DNA of 64,000 nucleotides from Onchocerca lupi. Its lineage: Eukaryota; Nematoda; Chromadorea; Rhabditida; Onchocercidae. Positions 28,201 to 43,200 of this stretch are shown here, piece after piece. A model generated the notes under the pieces. That model worked only from the letters and a program-made list of their open reading frames with translations. It was not told where the DNA came from and made no database searches. The DNA lies in the NCBI GenBank assembly GCA_028564675.1, contig JAOVVO010000320.1:23527-87526 (forward strand), written 5' to 3'. Both the position numbers and the translations under genes were made by a program. The stretch's first letter is position 1. Each line of letters opens with the position of its first letter.

Positions 28201-31200
28201 GGAACTGACATAAAAATATGTTTCGACGTAAAAAATATTTGACGCAAATAAAAATGCATAATTCAAAGTCAAACATATTTCATTTAGAATAAATATCGCA
28301 TGAGGTGGAAACCATATCATCTGTTCTATTTAAAATGTTGAAAATTTTTTAAAATGATGAAATTTATAGAAATTTTTGATTTACTTTTTTTGTCATAAAT
28401 TCCGAAAAACTATTAATATAAATACTCAGAAATATTGTTAGGCCATTTGTGATCTATAATATTGTAGCACGATAAAATACTGTAAAACTTTTATTTAATT
28501 ACTATTTTTCAATTTTTTTTCATTGATACTACCATATCGAATACATATTAAGTATCATTTGTATTAAAATATGTTGAAGAAATGAAATTTTAACTTTTTT
28601 TTTTCTATAAAATACCGTATCATCATGTTAAAATGTCTTAAAAGTGTAAAAAAAAAAATTGATTCTTCCCAAGATTTTTTTCTTTTTACCTAAAAATATG
28701 ATAAAAATTGTTAGTGCAAAAATAGATTTTTTCTCCAATTCTTTCAATCAATAATTGTTTCAAATACTGATGGATTTGAATTTGTAAACTTTTGACTGGT
28801 TTTTTTTTTCCTTTTTCCTTTTATTTTCTTTTTTCATCTTATTTTGTCTTTCGAATGAATAGACAGAATATTGTAATTAACAATGCAAAAAAGTTTGTAA
28901 ATTTGAATTCACGTTTTCATAAATTATTTTTCCCTGATTTATTTTTTAAAGTTGGAATGAAAATTGAGGAGAAAAACACAGCGAGAGCTAGTTGATAAAC
29001 AGAAACATTTAATTGATTGATTAATTTAATGAATGGTAATTAGTTTGAATGGCTAGTTAGCTAACGTGCATTGTATTAAAACAAAATCACTGATTATCTA
29101 TTTATCGATGATAAAGATCGCATATTTGCATATTTGATAAGAAATAGCAATGAAAAACAATAAATATCATTCAAATGTTCTTACTTGCATTTAGGATTAT
29201 AGTTCATCTGATATTAATTTAAATTTTTGATAAACGTTAATTAATTTGTCAATGGTGAAATTATCTTTGCAAGTGCAAAGAATTATTATTATTATTATTA
29301 AAAAGTTTGCATTTATTATAAAATTTTGATCAAAAAATAACCGTTTCGAATGAAATTTGAGAACTAAAAAAAAAAAAAAATAAAGTCAAAATTTTCTTTA
29401 AAAATAAATTCCTTTTTTCAACAAACGATTCTCTATTGATAGATGAATAGATGAAATTGATTGAAATGAGTGAAATAAAATATCAAATTGGAAATTTTTT
29501 CATATTTATAGCACATCTCACAGGCAAATATTTATATCTATCTCTTGCAACCTCATTTTTATCCAAGATTTAAATCTTCCTTTCTTAACAATCCAATTTC
29601 TCTTTCATTTCCAATATTCCTCACATTGATTTTCATTCCTTTTATTCATTCCATCTTATTTGTAGCAAATATTTTTTTAACAAAATTAAAAAAGTTTTTT
29701 TGAAAATTTGCTAATTTGTATATAGAAGCTATTTCTTTCTCGGTAATTGATAATTTTCGAATTGATTTAACAACGAATGATGTAAACGAAGATTTTGTTC
29801 AAAAAAAAAAAAAAAAAAAAGAAAAAAAAAATGAAATTTTAAACTATTGATGATGGGAAAAGTGAGCAGAATGAATGAAAATTGTTTATAACAATCAAAA
29901 TCTTGCTCGAAAAAATTCATTCGCTTTCTTTATTTATCATTTGGTATGTATCAAATAAATGATAACTAATCGATTGATAAATTAATAGGAAGGCTTGATA
30001 ACTGTTGCAAGCATTGATAAATTTCTTCCGGAAAAACGTATGATAACAAATATTGAGTGTACTATCCGGTCCTAATAATGTTCCATAATCAAAATTATCA
30101 GGATGGTTATCAGTGTTTCGCAATCTAAACATTTTTCTGGATAAATAAAGCGAATAGTTATAATTTTTAAAATTTAAATGAAATTCGGAACATTGTTTGA
30201 AATTTTTGATAATCATTGCAAAAAGAAATTTCAATATTTTACAGATCGAAGTGAACTAAGTGGAACAGATGGAGTGAACGGTACAGAATCCGTTGAAATT
30301 CATCGACCAACTGATAGTACAGATTCTGGTCTAGGCTCTGATTCAGCAAATAACATCAAAGTTTGGCTTGTTATTTTTTTCTATTCGTTTTAAAATTCTC
30401 ATCTCAGAGTGATAATTAAAAAAAAAAAAACTTTTTTTTTTTTTTAAATTTCAGCCCATAATTTAAGCTGTCGATATTCAATTTTTATATTCTAATTGAA
30501 TCAAATTAATTAGTATACTTAGGAATAATTTGACCTTATGTTCTGAAGCATTTCACAATAAAATGGAGAAATGAAAGTTTCCTTTAGATATAATAACTTT
30601 TAAATATAAACAAATTCCACGAATATTTTGTCGATTATACATGCTAGGCTTACTTCCATAGATTTAAATTTCGATTTTTGTAAGTTTAGAAATGAATTTT
30701 AAAAAGATTTAATTAGTTTTTAAATCTATTCAATTTGAAATTTTAGGAAAACATAGATCATATCACATATGCAAATGTGTTTCCTTATCTTTCTTCTTTC
30801 CCCATCTAATAATAATTATCATTATATAAATAAGAATTAGTGCAACAAAAAAATAAAAATCCAAGAATAATATGCATAAATTGTTTGTTAAGAAGAAACA
30901 AATAAATAAATAAATCTTATGGATTGCATTTATTCCAATTTTGATCAATTTTTTTTCAATTTACAAGTAAAAAAAAATAAATTATGAGTTAAACAAGTAA
31001 ATTTACCTATGCTTAAAACAGAAATAATTAAAAAAACGGATAGAAATCAAAATTAAATCGAAATGGTACTGAAGTATAATTATTAGGTGAATAATTACAC
31101 ATAAATATTTAATTAGTTATAATTGAATCCTATCTGCTGTTTATTATGAAGTCTATCTGATAATTGATTTTAGTTAAAAATTAATTTATATTTCGACAAA

Positions 31201-34200
31201 ATAAAGCAAAGATCAAAATTTTACACACAAAATCTATAAAATAGCTATAAAAAATTAACTTTTACGACAAATTAGAATTCATTTATCAATTCATTTATCG
31301 CTCTTGTCTTGTTTGGTTGTCGTTTTCAAATCATTTCAAAAATTATTCATTTTTTTTAAAAATTTGAACAAATTTTTTTCTTAATTTTCACAAATATTTT
31401 TTTTTTTTTAATGTGTGGAATAATATATTCTAAAACAAATGGCAACGATTTCTTTTTTTTTTTTTGCTTTTTAAATTTACATCTTTCTATTTTCACTTCA
31501 AAAGTTAGTACTTATGGAGGGAAAATTGATTTTGACAAAGTTTCAATTCCATTATATTTTTTATCCATTTCAAATTACAATGTACCGTATTGTACTACTA
31601 AATATTTATTATACTAATATATATTGCTTAAATTTTTACTAAAAAAATTTTTATTTTTAGATTTAGTCAAAATTAGATTTTCTTTTTTTTTAACAAACAT
31701 ACCATCTATTCTTGTTTTGTCTGTCAAATATTGCTATATTTTGTATTTATCTTAAAAATTTTGTTGCTAGGCAAATTGCGATTGAATTAGTGATTTGTTT
31801 TCAAAATTTAAATTTGTTGAAACTTGCACTTTTTGAAATTATTTTTCAAATTTTCAGCTGGGAGATTCTTTTTCTCGAAATTTTTTGCTGTTTTTCACTT
31901 ATTTTTTAACTAACTTTTCTGTTTCTTTTGAAAAAATTTGTTAAACAACGCCGGAAAGCAATAATATTTTTCAAAAAATTTTGCCGTTGATTATTAATTT
32001 GATTTATTTATTCAAGCTACTGATTAAATTTTTCGAAAGAATTTATTAGCCATTAATCGATTGTTTTTCGAACTATTGAATTCTCCAATGTTTTTAAAAT
32101 ACATTAATTTTAAAAAAAGAAATTTGAAAAAAAAATTTTTCATGTTTCATAAACTTTATTTATATAATGAAGATATTGGCCTACGGACATGTCTTGTATT
32201 ACCATACGAATTTTATTTTATTTTTTTTAAATTTTATGCCATTTTTCAAATTTTTTTAAGAAATAATTTTACTTAGAAGTTATACATGTAAAAACCATTC
32301 ATTTTGTTATTCATTGTTCAATTTTTTTTGTTTTTTTTTTTCTTTTTTGTATGCGCTTTTATTTTATTACATTGTGTTTTAACGAATTTTTTATACTTTT
32401 ATACTCTTGGATTTAAGAAATCAAAAAATTTTATAATTCGCAATTTCACTGCAAAATTTATGAAGTTAAATTTAAAAATTTTAAATGAAATTAATTGAAA
32501 TTTTCCTAAATTAATTTGATTGTCATTAAGAAAATACAAATATTTCTCATTTTTATATATTTCTACGTTAAGCATGTGTAAATAAGGCAGAAAGTAAAAA
32601 TGAAAATAAGTAAGAATAAACCATAAATAATGATATAATTCATATTAGCATAAATCATTTGGGGTCTACTAATATATATATAAATACAAATTTACTTAAT
32701 ACCGTACTTATATACTTGAAAATTGGTTGATTACATTCGATCAACAAAAATTTGTTATTTTTCAAATGAGAAATGAAATATTTCTTAAAAAAAAAAAAAA
32801 ATGCTGGACACTTACGACACTTACGTTAAATATTCGTTGGTTATTTTGCGAAATTTTTTTTTCTGCCGTTTTTTTTGCAAAATTTCATTAAAAAATTTTA
32901 CATAAACAAAAAATTTTGTCGAAAAAGAAACATTTCATAAAATATTTTGTTTATAAATGGAAGTATTTAATAAATCAAATTATTTATGCACTATTCAAAC
33001 TACGGAAAATATTTTTATGAAATATTTTTTAAATTACAACTTTAATATATGATGTTCATATAAGTTTTTAAATCATCCCAATTGTTGCTTTAATTGAATT
33101 TAGTAGATTTTTTCAAGTTAGACATTAGTGTGCGAAATTCAAATGTTTTTTAAATTATTTTATTTATTATTTCAATTATTTTCCAATTATTAGTTTTTGC
33201 TATTTTTTTTTTGTATCATCATTTTCGGATTTCAACCTATTATTGATATTATTTAATCTTTTATTCCTTCACAGCAAAAAATGGCTGATTCAGAACTTTG
33301 GTTAAGATATTCCATTTACTTTTTGCAATAAAATTTTTCAACTATTTTCTTTTAAAATAAATTTTGCAGCGAAACAATCAAGGCTTGATTATGATAATTG
33401 ATTATGATAATTGATTATGATATTGATTAGGATATTATAATATTATTTAAATCATTTTCCCATCATCTCTTTCTTATCGTTTTGAAGTATTAATCAATTA
33501 ATCTGGGCTACATGAAAAGTTTAATCTTAAGTTGAATCATATCTTTTCACTTCCATTCTTTCCCTATTTAGGCTAAAAAATTGATGATAATAGTATAAGT
33601 TGAAATATTCGAAGAATATTTATGAATAACAATTATGTTTGAATCAATAACATTAATAAAGTATCAAGATATGAATGAATTTTTTATCGGAATTAAATAT
33701 TTGAAAATTTGATTTATTAAAATTCCTTTCTCTCTTTATCTCTCTCTCTCTCTCCCTCTGTTTTTCTTTCTTTTTTCGTAAAAAATTGAATGGAACATTA
33801 GATCCTGTTATTATCGTTATTTTTCATCGTTTATTTCGATTTTTTTTTCTTTTCGAATGATTTTTCATCTTATCCTTTTGCAAATATAACTAGAATTCTT
33901 TCATTTCTTTTTTAACTTTTCTTTCTTTCAAAGAAAAAAAAAAAAAGTTATGCTAACATTGTCACTGCTAACCATCAAATACACCTCATCTCTTCTATTT
34001 AAAACTTTTCATTACTGTTTTCACAACTCTTCTCAACTACTATTACTACCAATATCGCTTGTGGTATTAAAATTAATATTACTTGCAGTACTACTAATAC
34101 TGCATATAGTACTGCTAATACTGCTTGTAGTACTACTAATACTGCATATAGTACTGCTAATACTGCTTATAATATTACTACTGTTACTATTTGTAGTATT

Positions 34201-34239
34201 ACTACCATAACTATAAGTATTATTGTATTTGATTATAAT

Positions 34240-34276
<37 letters not shown>

Positions 34277-37200
34277 TTATATTGCTGTTTTTATTGAAAT
34301 CTTTATTAGTATTTCTAGTAAAAGTACTAAAATCGTCAGGAAATGATATGATAATATGATCATTTATCATATTTAATTACAAATATTACTATTAATTCTA
34401 CTAAAAATCAAAAAATTCCATTTAGTGCTAACATAGAAAAGTGTATTATTTAAAAAATTTAACTTTCATTTCTAATAAAAATCATTAATCAATTTACTTC
34501 ATTTCTTGTGGTACTTATTTTTCGTCTGATTATTTTCGAAATGATAATTGTTATTGATGAATGAAGAATGATTGATAATGATGACAATGACGAAAATAAC
34601 TTGTTGTTGCATTCCTTCATTAGTTAGTTTTCCAATTTTTTTCCTTTCAGTTTATTTATTCAATTTCGTTTTTTTTTTTTTTTTTGGTTATTCAATTCTT
34701 TTGAGTAACTGACAATGATTCAAAATTGTATTGTTTATATACAGAAATAGATTCAGGAAGAGGCAAAAAAAAAGGATTTTTTTTTTTTTTTTTTGTACGA
34801 TTAGAAAATGAAAAGAAAAGAACATCGAATATCGCATAATAAAATTTTCCAATGAAAAATTTAGATTTAGTCTTCAAAATAGATATGTCTATCGTAAATT
34901 TTTTATTTATTTTCACTGATATTTTTATGGATTATTCAGTGAAATTTTTGAATTTATTAAAATAAAAAATAATTAATAAATTTTTAACTCACAAAATTGG
35001 CATAATATTATAATATTTTTGTCATTTTTTATGAATGACAAATAAAATTTATAGAATATTATAATATGCTTATGTTTATAAGCAAAAAAAAAAAAAAAAA
35101 AGAAAAAATTTATCAATTCATTATCTTCTTACGCATACAATAATTAATTCATTTAATTCTTTTCCTCTTCACATTACGTATGATTGATTTAAATGTTCGC
35201 AGTTTCAACTTTTTTTTTTTTTTTTTGTTACCATATCCTGTAACTAAACTTATATAGAAAAAAAAGAAACAAAAAGAAAAGAAAAAGAAGATTTAATTGG
35301 TTCCGGAAGTTAGAACTATTAGGTATTCTTTACGATGATAATGATAATAATTAATGACAATGATAATTGTAATGATACCGGAAATTAAACAATGAAAGCC
35401 TTTTATTGTTTCTTGTTATTCTTACTAAAACTCAAATTTGTTCAATTTCAAAATTATCATTCTTAATATCTAATAAAAACTGTATCAACATTATTAAAGT
35501 TATGATTAAAATAAAAAAATTATGATTACATGGACGATAATAAGAATTGAAATTCTTGCTCATGATGATGATGCAAACATGCTTAATAGATTCTTATAAT
35601 CTACTCATGATAAAAATGTTAATTATTTAAAACTAACTGATTTTAGCTTGTTAAGAATTGCAAGGCTTATTTTACATTATAAATCAATATTTATACATTT
35701 TGACGTCATTTTGTCTAATTAGTTAAAATTAATAAGATTTATTCAGATCTGAAATAATTAAATCGTTTATAATTTCATCCATAACTTCTTATTTTTTATA
35801 CCCTTTCTATTACAAACATTTTTTACATTCTTTATGATAACAAATATATGACAAAATTATCACATGTTATCATTATTTTTGTTACTAGTATTCTTTTTTT
35901 TGAAAATAATATTGTTCGAAGTTAAAGGTCAAACTTCACATTCTGATTGTATGCATTATTTTAAAATGGCAAAAAAAAAATGAAAAAATCGTTTTCTTTT
36001 TTCTTGTCATAACAAAAATTTTAATCGATAAAATAAGATATAATTGGAACACACCTAAACTTAATATAAACATACTCAGTTAAAAATTAATTAAACAAAC
36101 TAATTTTTCGTTTTTTTTTTTTTTTCTTCTTGCTATTTAAAACGAAAACTTTTCAACTTCTCTCTTTCTCCGCTTACTAAACCAACAAAATTTTCGTTCC
36201 GTCAGTTGCTGTTTTGTCTAAGCGTTGAGTAAAAATTAATTGTTTTTATACTAACGACAATAACAACATTATATTTTCATCTTCTTCATTTCTCTTCAAA
36301 TTTATGTTTTACTAAATGGCATATAACATTCATCCATCCAATCAGTTTTTTTTTTTTTTTTCACACTTTCATCCTTCAATCGACTTCTTTTTTTCTCTCA
36401 ATTTCAACCGTTCATTAATAGCACTTCTTCAAGTTGACTTCTGATGATTTCGTAATGTTAGAACGTGATTTTTTTTTTTTTTTTTTTTTTGCGACATTTC
36501 CGTTTCGTCAGGAAATGACGCAACAAAAAAATCGCTTCCTAACATTATCACACATAATTTGTACTTGTTCATGAAATTAGCATTAGAATGATATCTGCCT
36601 TTATCATAATATTATAATAGCACCAGTCATAATATCGAAATATTTCTTTCTACAAGTCATATCAAATTTCTCATTGTTTCAAATTTTCTTCTTTTATTTA
36701 TTATGATTGGTTTGAAAATAGAAATTCTTACGAATTAGTTGTAGTCAAATTTTAACAATTCATAGATTTTTACTCTAATCTTTTTTGCAATTTTTCGTCT
36801 TTTCTAAGCTTTTATTGTCCGTTTCTGTTTCTTGCATATTTTTTTTTTCCTTCTTTCTTTACAATTCGAAATCAAGAAAAAAAAGGAAAGCGAATAATGA
36901 GGCCCTTTTCATGATCATTCATGGATGATTTTTAGCCAAGCAACCGGTAGTTGGTCTATCATCGGTCGTCATCTTTTGGCCTAAGCTTGCTTATTCAATT
37001 CATTGACTTATGGCTTTTTATGTAAATAAGCTTGTATGATGAAAAATTTATTCAATGTATGTATTTTCAGAAAAATTTCTAGCAAAAACTGAAAACTTAT
37101 TTTATTCATAATATTTCAAAAAAAAAAAAAAAAAAAAAAAGAGAAAGAGAAAGAGAAAGAGAAAAAAAGCAGAAATAATTTATTAGCTTCAATTGGAATA

Positions 37201-40200
37201 TAGCTCAAAAATTGTTGAACAAAAATCTGCTTGAGAAGAATTCATCAATCTTCGTTATAATTCTTATTTTTCGAAATAGAATTTTTCCTTCCTTTTTCAA
37301 ATTCATGCTATTTTGAAAGAATTTCTTTTTTCTCTTTTTTTTTCTTGTTATGTTTTTTAGTATTCTTTTTTTGATATTTTAACCTCTTTATTAGACTTCA
37401 GTTAATTCTTGATCAAAACATTGGTTAAAGTTTTAATTTTTTTTTTTATTTTAATTTTAAATATAAATAATTGATCGTTTATTAGAGACTTATTTGCTTT
37501 ATTGTTTCCTTTTTGTACTTTAAAATAAATTCTTTGCTAATAGTCAAATTATCATCGAAATTTTTGGAAAATTTTGAAAAAGATTAATAAAAATCAAACG
37601 ATAATAAATTAAAATTAATTTCTTAAATTTATCGGCAGTATATTTCATTAGTTCTGAACTTTCATTTTCTTAATTAAAATTTTCTAAATCAAAAATTAAT
37701 TACAATTGTTTACAGGAAAAAAGTGGCATGCCACCATTGCCACCACCAAAACCACGTATCAATTTAGATGAACGAATGAATGCTACTGATCATTATTCAG
37801 AACAAACGCGGTAAATTTATTTATCTTTTAATTTGATTAAATAATTAAACGGTTATTTTAGTACTATTAATTATATTATTAATTAATGCTTCAATATATT
37901 TTGCATTTATATAGTTTGCTAATTGTTTATCTTTTTTTCATTCACCTACATTACCCTGTACGATTTTACAAAATTTAAATCTTTTTTAATTTGAACAGTC
38001 GAATTTTTTGCTTTGTATAATTTATTAAAAGTGATAAAAATATTAATTTAATTCGAATTTTTAAATTGAAAGTATTAAAAGTTAATTACTTCAACAACAT
38101 AGATCGCAAAATTCTTTTCAAATTTATTATGAAAATGACGTACATGTATGATATGCGGGTAATTTTGACGTATAAAAAGTTTACTAATTTTTGCATTATT
38201 ATTCAATAATCATGCAAATATTTTAATCAGAAAGAAACATTTTATAGTTATTTACTTATCAAAATTTATTTCTTCAAAAAGTTAGTATTTAAATTCATTT
38301 AATTTTTGTTTAATTGAATTTTTTGTGAATTAAAATTTAAAAAATTTTCATAAATGGAAAATTTGCAAATATACGAGAGTGTTAATTTAGGGGAACTGAT
38401 CAGATAATAACGCGAGCTCATTCGGTACTTCCCGCATCTGTACGTCCAAGTCCAACCTTACGCTCCGCAAGTCCTATCGATGAACAACGTGCAGCGTTGC
38501 CACGTGCCATAGAACCTGATCTCGTCGCAAAAGACAGGTAATTTTCGCAAATTTTAAAAGTTTTTTTCTTTCATTGGAAGCATAAAAATTTAATAATCAC
38601 AAAAGAATAAGCAATAAAGTTTTCAATTTTTTACGTAACACGTAAAAATGACGTACATATATGATATCAAAAATAATTTTAGCATATATTACTCCTTTTT
38701 GAAATATAAATCAATAATTATTGAAATAAACAATAGTTAGAAAATTACAAATTTCTATCGCTCATTTTTTCCCAATTTTTTTCAAGGATTTCTCGGATAA
38801 ATTTAATTCTTAATAATATTTTGAACTTGATGGTTAAATTAAACAAATAAATGATACAGTTATAATCGCTTATTCTTGTTAACCATTAAATTAATATCGA
38901 TTATTTGAAATTATTTTCAAGTTTTGATCCATTTCGATATTAATGATACCTAATACCTAAGTTCGGTCAGTGATTTATATAAATGAAATTGATCTGACAG
39001 ATAAATATTTGATCTGTCATCTGTCCTTTCTGGTGACATATTTATTCATCCTTCTTTCTTGTATACCATTATTACCATTCTGTTGATATTCAAATATTTC
39101 TTAATCACGCTTGTTTACTTTTCATTTATCAACAAATCGTTTAGCTTCATTCAATCGATCATAAAAAGAGATGAGTAATCTCTTGTACTTGAAAAGATAT
39201 TTAAAATGTGAGTAATCTTGAAAAAATGATGAGGAATAGGAAAAAAAATTGCAATACGAAAATGAAAAAATTTTTCAAGAATTAAAAATTTCAAAAATTT
39301 TAAAGAAATAAATGAGAAATGATTTTTAAGTCTCGTTTTTTTTTGCTCAATTTTATTTCTTTTGCAACAATTCTTCTTCGCTACTTAAATTTAATCGTTT
39401 CAGGAGTGAAATCTATACATTTATATTAATTTGCCTTTAATATCTTCAAATTCGATCATCAATATATCACGATCAAAATTAACCTGTTTATTGATTTTTC
39501 TTTTTTTATAATAAAAGATAATTTTCGGTTTTTTTTAGGTATGATCCAGCCAGTAAATGCTTTTCCTATGTACCAGCTCGTGCTCTCAGTGAACATTTTA
39601 CGGCCCCGCGAAAGCCACAACGTCTTAAAATCGAAGAAACGGCTACAGCAGCATTGAATGTTGAAGCACTAGCAGATGAAATTGCAATGGTACCTGTTAA
39701 ATCGACCGATCTACAACGATTACCTGAAACACCAAAATGGGCAGATGATATCGAAAAGGTAGTAAATTTTATTTTAATTGAAGGCAAATTGATCATAATT
39801 GCAATGATTTTATCTTCAGTTCAAATCATCATTTTCCAATTTCATTCCTTTAAGTAAATTTAAATTAGTTTCAAAATTTGTCTTATTTAATGATATAGTG
39901 TAGATAAATATACGTTTCTTATGCTCGTATTTAACTCAAATTTCTAAATATTATGTAATATTATATATAAAGCAGTAATATTATTTTTAATTTAAATTTG
40001 CAATCCATTCATTGTTTTCTGAGAAATGATTATTTCATAATTGCTTTTCTATCGCTTAACTTTAATATGATAGTGTATAAATGATAATAATTTGGCAAAA
40101 TAAAAGTGATAATTTTAATCTAAAAGAAGCAATTCTTATCAAATCAATGATTAAGCAATTCTTATCAAATCAATAATTACTATTAATTTATGTAGTAATG

Positions 40201-43200
40201 TCAAAAATTCATAATCATTTCCTTCATAATGTCTTCCCATAGTTTTTATTTTCCGATTTTATCATTTTTTTCTTCCTTTCAATCATTTTAAACAATTCGA
40301 AACTGATCATTCTAGTTTTTACGGATTAGTTGCGGATTTATACCAGAAAGTGAGAATAATGAAAAAAATGTAAAAAAATTTGGTAATATTTTGTCGTTTA
40401 CCTAATCGTTTTTTAAGAATCGTAAGAAAAAAAAAAAAACGGATGTTGGAAAATAGGTCAAATAATTTTTGAAATTTTTGTGCAACAACTTTTCAGAATT
40501 TTATGCATGAAGTGAGAAATTCAATTTGAATTTCAATTCGGGTTTTAAATCAGAATTTTTTGAAATAAACGGACAAAAATTAAAGGAATTTTTGAATGGA
40601 ATATTTTCGAATCAGTTTACCAGAAAAAAAAAAAAAAACGAATCAAAATTTTTCTTAATCGAAAATTTTTGGTGAAAAAATAATAAAAAAAGTGGAAAAA
40701 AATCGTTTAGATTGAAATTTAATTTAAATTATGCGTAAAAAAAGTATCTTAATTTGATAAATGAAAATTCTTTGTGTTCACCAAATTTATTTGGTGAAAA
40801 AAGTAAATGTTTTCTAAAATATATCATTAGAAGAAAAATTTCTTTTAAATGAAAATAAATAAAAATATTCTGAAAATTACTTGTCGTTTTTCTTAATATC
40901 TCAGCGGAATATTTCCATCTCAAAAGTTGCGAAAAAAAAGTTAGAAAGCGATTAAAGTGAGCTTCAAAGGGCAACTTTTAAAAAAAAATGGAAAACTTAT
41001 TTGATCAAAAAAAAAAGTTTTCTTCTTGAAAATTAGTTGCGAAATGTCTGAAAAAGAGAGAAAGATAGAAATGTTAAAAAAATTGAAGCAATTCATCTAA
41101 TAATATCCGCAGTACCTTATTCTTCCAGTTTGCTTCTTATTTCTCGAAAAATTTTTTCAGTTTTCTTGAAATTAGTGTAATTTTAATTAATTTTAATTGA
41201 CTTCATCTTAATTTATTTTATGTCTTTTGCTTTGGAATGGTAGAAAATTCTTTCTTTACATAAATAAAATGGCATATGTGAAGGCAATTTTCTTTTTTTA
41301 GTGCATATTTATATCGTAAAATCACTTTTTAATGTTTAAAATTTCAGTATTCTAATTGAAATCTAGTTAAATTTATGAAGTTTCTTCAAAGTTTCAAGTT
41401 CAAATTCCGAATATTTTCATTATTCGCATTTTTCATCTGCTAAATTTTCATAGTTTCCTTTCAGATAAGTAACGGTACTTTTTTTGGTGAACATAGCAAA
41501 ATAACGGACATGAATGCTACACCTACTGATTTCAATCGCACCGGTAACGCTCCAATTGCGAATTCAACTCCAAAAACGGAATCGTTGAAATCTGATTATT
41601 CCATAAATGATGAGGAGAAGCCTATCGTATGTCTCTCTCATTTTATCGAATGTTTTGTTTAAATATAAATGATTATTAGGCACAAACTGCCATAAATTAT
41701 TCTCTTTGAATGAATGAATGAAAAAATTCAACTAAAAAATAAAATGAAGTTTGAAATTTCTTTTAAAATTAAACTATTTGCTAAAATTGCTTAATTTTTT
41801 TTTGTGCCATGATTTTTCGTTAGTTTTTCGTACCGAAATTTTTTTTTGCATTCCTATTTTATTGTTTTGATTTACTATAATTGATTCAAAAATAAAAATG
41901 GTTAATTTAAATTCAATTTGAATTTTATAATCTTCTAATATTGCTTTTTTCTGATTTTTAGATTGTAGAACAAGCAAAGCATCTATCGAAACGACGAAAA
42001 ACAAAATATGGCTCATATAAAACACTAAATGATGATGCTTATCAGTATGTTTTTTTTTTTTTTTTTTTTCTTAAAACAAATATTTCATTTCTTATTTGAT
42101 CATTTTATTTAACCATCAATTGAAATATCTTTAGTTTATATCATTTATGCACCAAATCTTTTATAAACTTTGTCTTTTTCATAACTTTATTTTCTAAAAA
42201 TTTAATTTAATTTCAATTTCAGTAGTGATTTGGACGATCTTTGTGATCCGGATTTTTATCTCACCTATACATCACAAGCAACTAGTCCAATTACAAGTAA
42301 TGCAATGGAATTAAATAAAATAAGCAATAGTGATGATCTGAATTGGAAGAGCAAAAATGAAATCGGAGATCAAGGTGTTAATCGAGATTATTTTTTGAAT
42401 AATACAGCAGCAACAGCAACAAAAATGAACGAACCTAATTTGAAAAGTATCGAATTACCGAAAATGCTAAACAGAAATACAACCTATCAGTAAGTTTTAA
42501 TCAAATTTTGTCCTTTTTTTTTTCTCTCATTTTAAACATATTTATTTTCAAATTTAGGTGATAACGGTACATAAATTTAACTGATTGATATTTTTATTAT
42601 TTTTTGCTAAAATATTAATTAACCTAGAATGAATCTAATATTTGTCAATTAATCATAACTCAACCATTCGTTTAATATTAATGAAGTTCATGCATGAATG
42701 CAAAGAATGAAATACTAAAAAAAAAAAAAAAAAATTTCATACTGAAATATTATTTAACATCTAGAAAATTAACATCATTCTTATAAGTTATTCGATACTA
42801 AAATGCTTAATTAATTAATTATGTAATTTGAATGAATTCTTCATGCATAAACATATACCTAAATAATTCATAAATATCTAATTATGCTAATTTTAACAAT
42901 ATTATTTTTTAAGCTGCATAATTTTTCAAATACCTGAAATGTTGACTTGTTGAGGTAGTTTCTGTTCCATTAAATTGTCAGTTGAAGGTTTTTTTTGGAT
43001 TGAAAATTGAATTGATCAATTGAAATCATCAAGAGGAATTGTTAGCATTAGCATTCTTGACTTGCAGATAACTTGATCTCAAGTGCATTTCATCCGTTCT
43101 AGCAAGACAAAATGCATGAAGCAATTTATAATTGCATCTTGCAAATGCATAGCAAGCAGAATGCATGCATTTAGCCTTAAACTATTTGAAAATTATGCAA

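Larger units (their letters stand above)
26682..30244. other. Intron 8, 3.6 kb
   Basis: AT-rich with T runs, a TTTG/TTTA repeat at 26720-26780 and a CT run at 27643-27667. I see no exon. Confidence 0.7.
30361..37715. other. Intron 9, 7.4 kb
   Basis: The longest intron inside the conserved part of the gene. It holds a 13-base triple repeat (33385-33423), a 21-base minisatellite (34078-34182), a CAG/TAG run (34241-34276), a TA-flanked foldback element (36453-36547) and A/GAGAAA runs (37118-37164). GC-richer patches near 36160-36240 and 36890-37000 are unexplained. No phase-compatible extra exon was found. Confidence 0.7.

Noticed and set aside
33275..33300. 26-base exon candidate after CCTTCACAG in intron 9
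   Set aside because: It would shift the frame between exons 9 and 10, which otherwise join perfectly in phase 0.
33950..34210. 86-codon hydrophobic frame, membrane-protein-like
   Set aside because: It is the translation of the 21-base minisatellite; its Leu/Ile/Val pattern repeats with the DNA unit.
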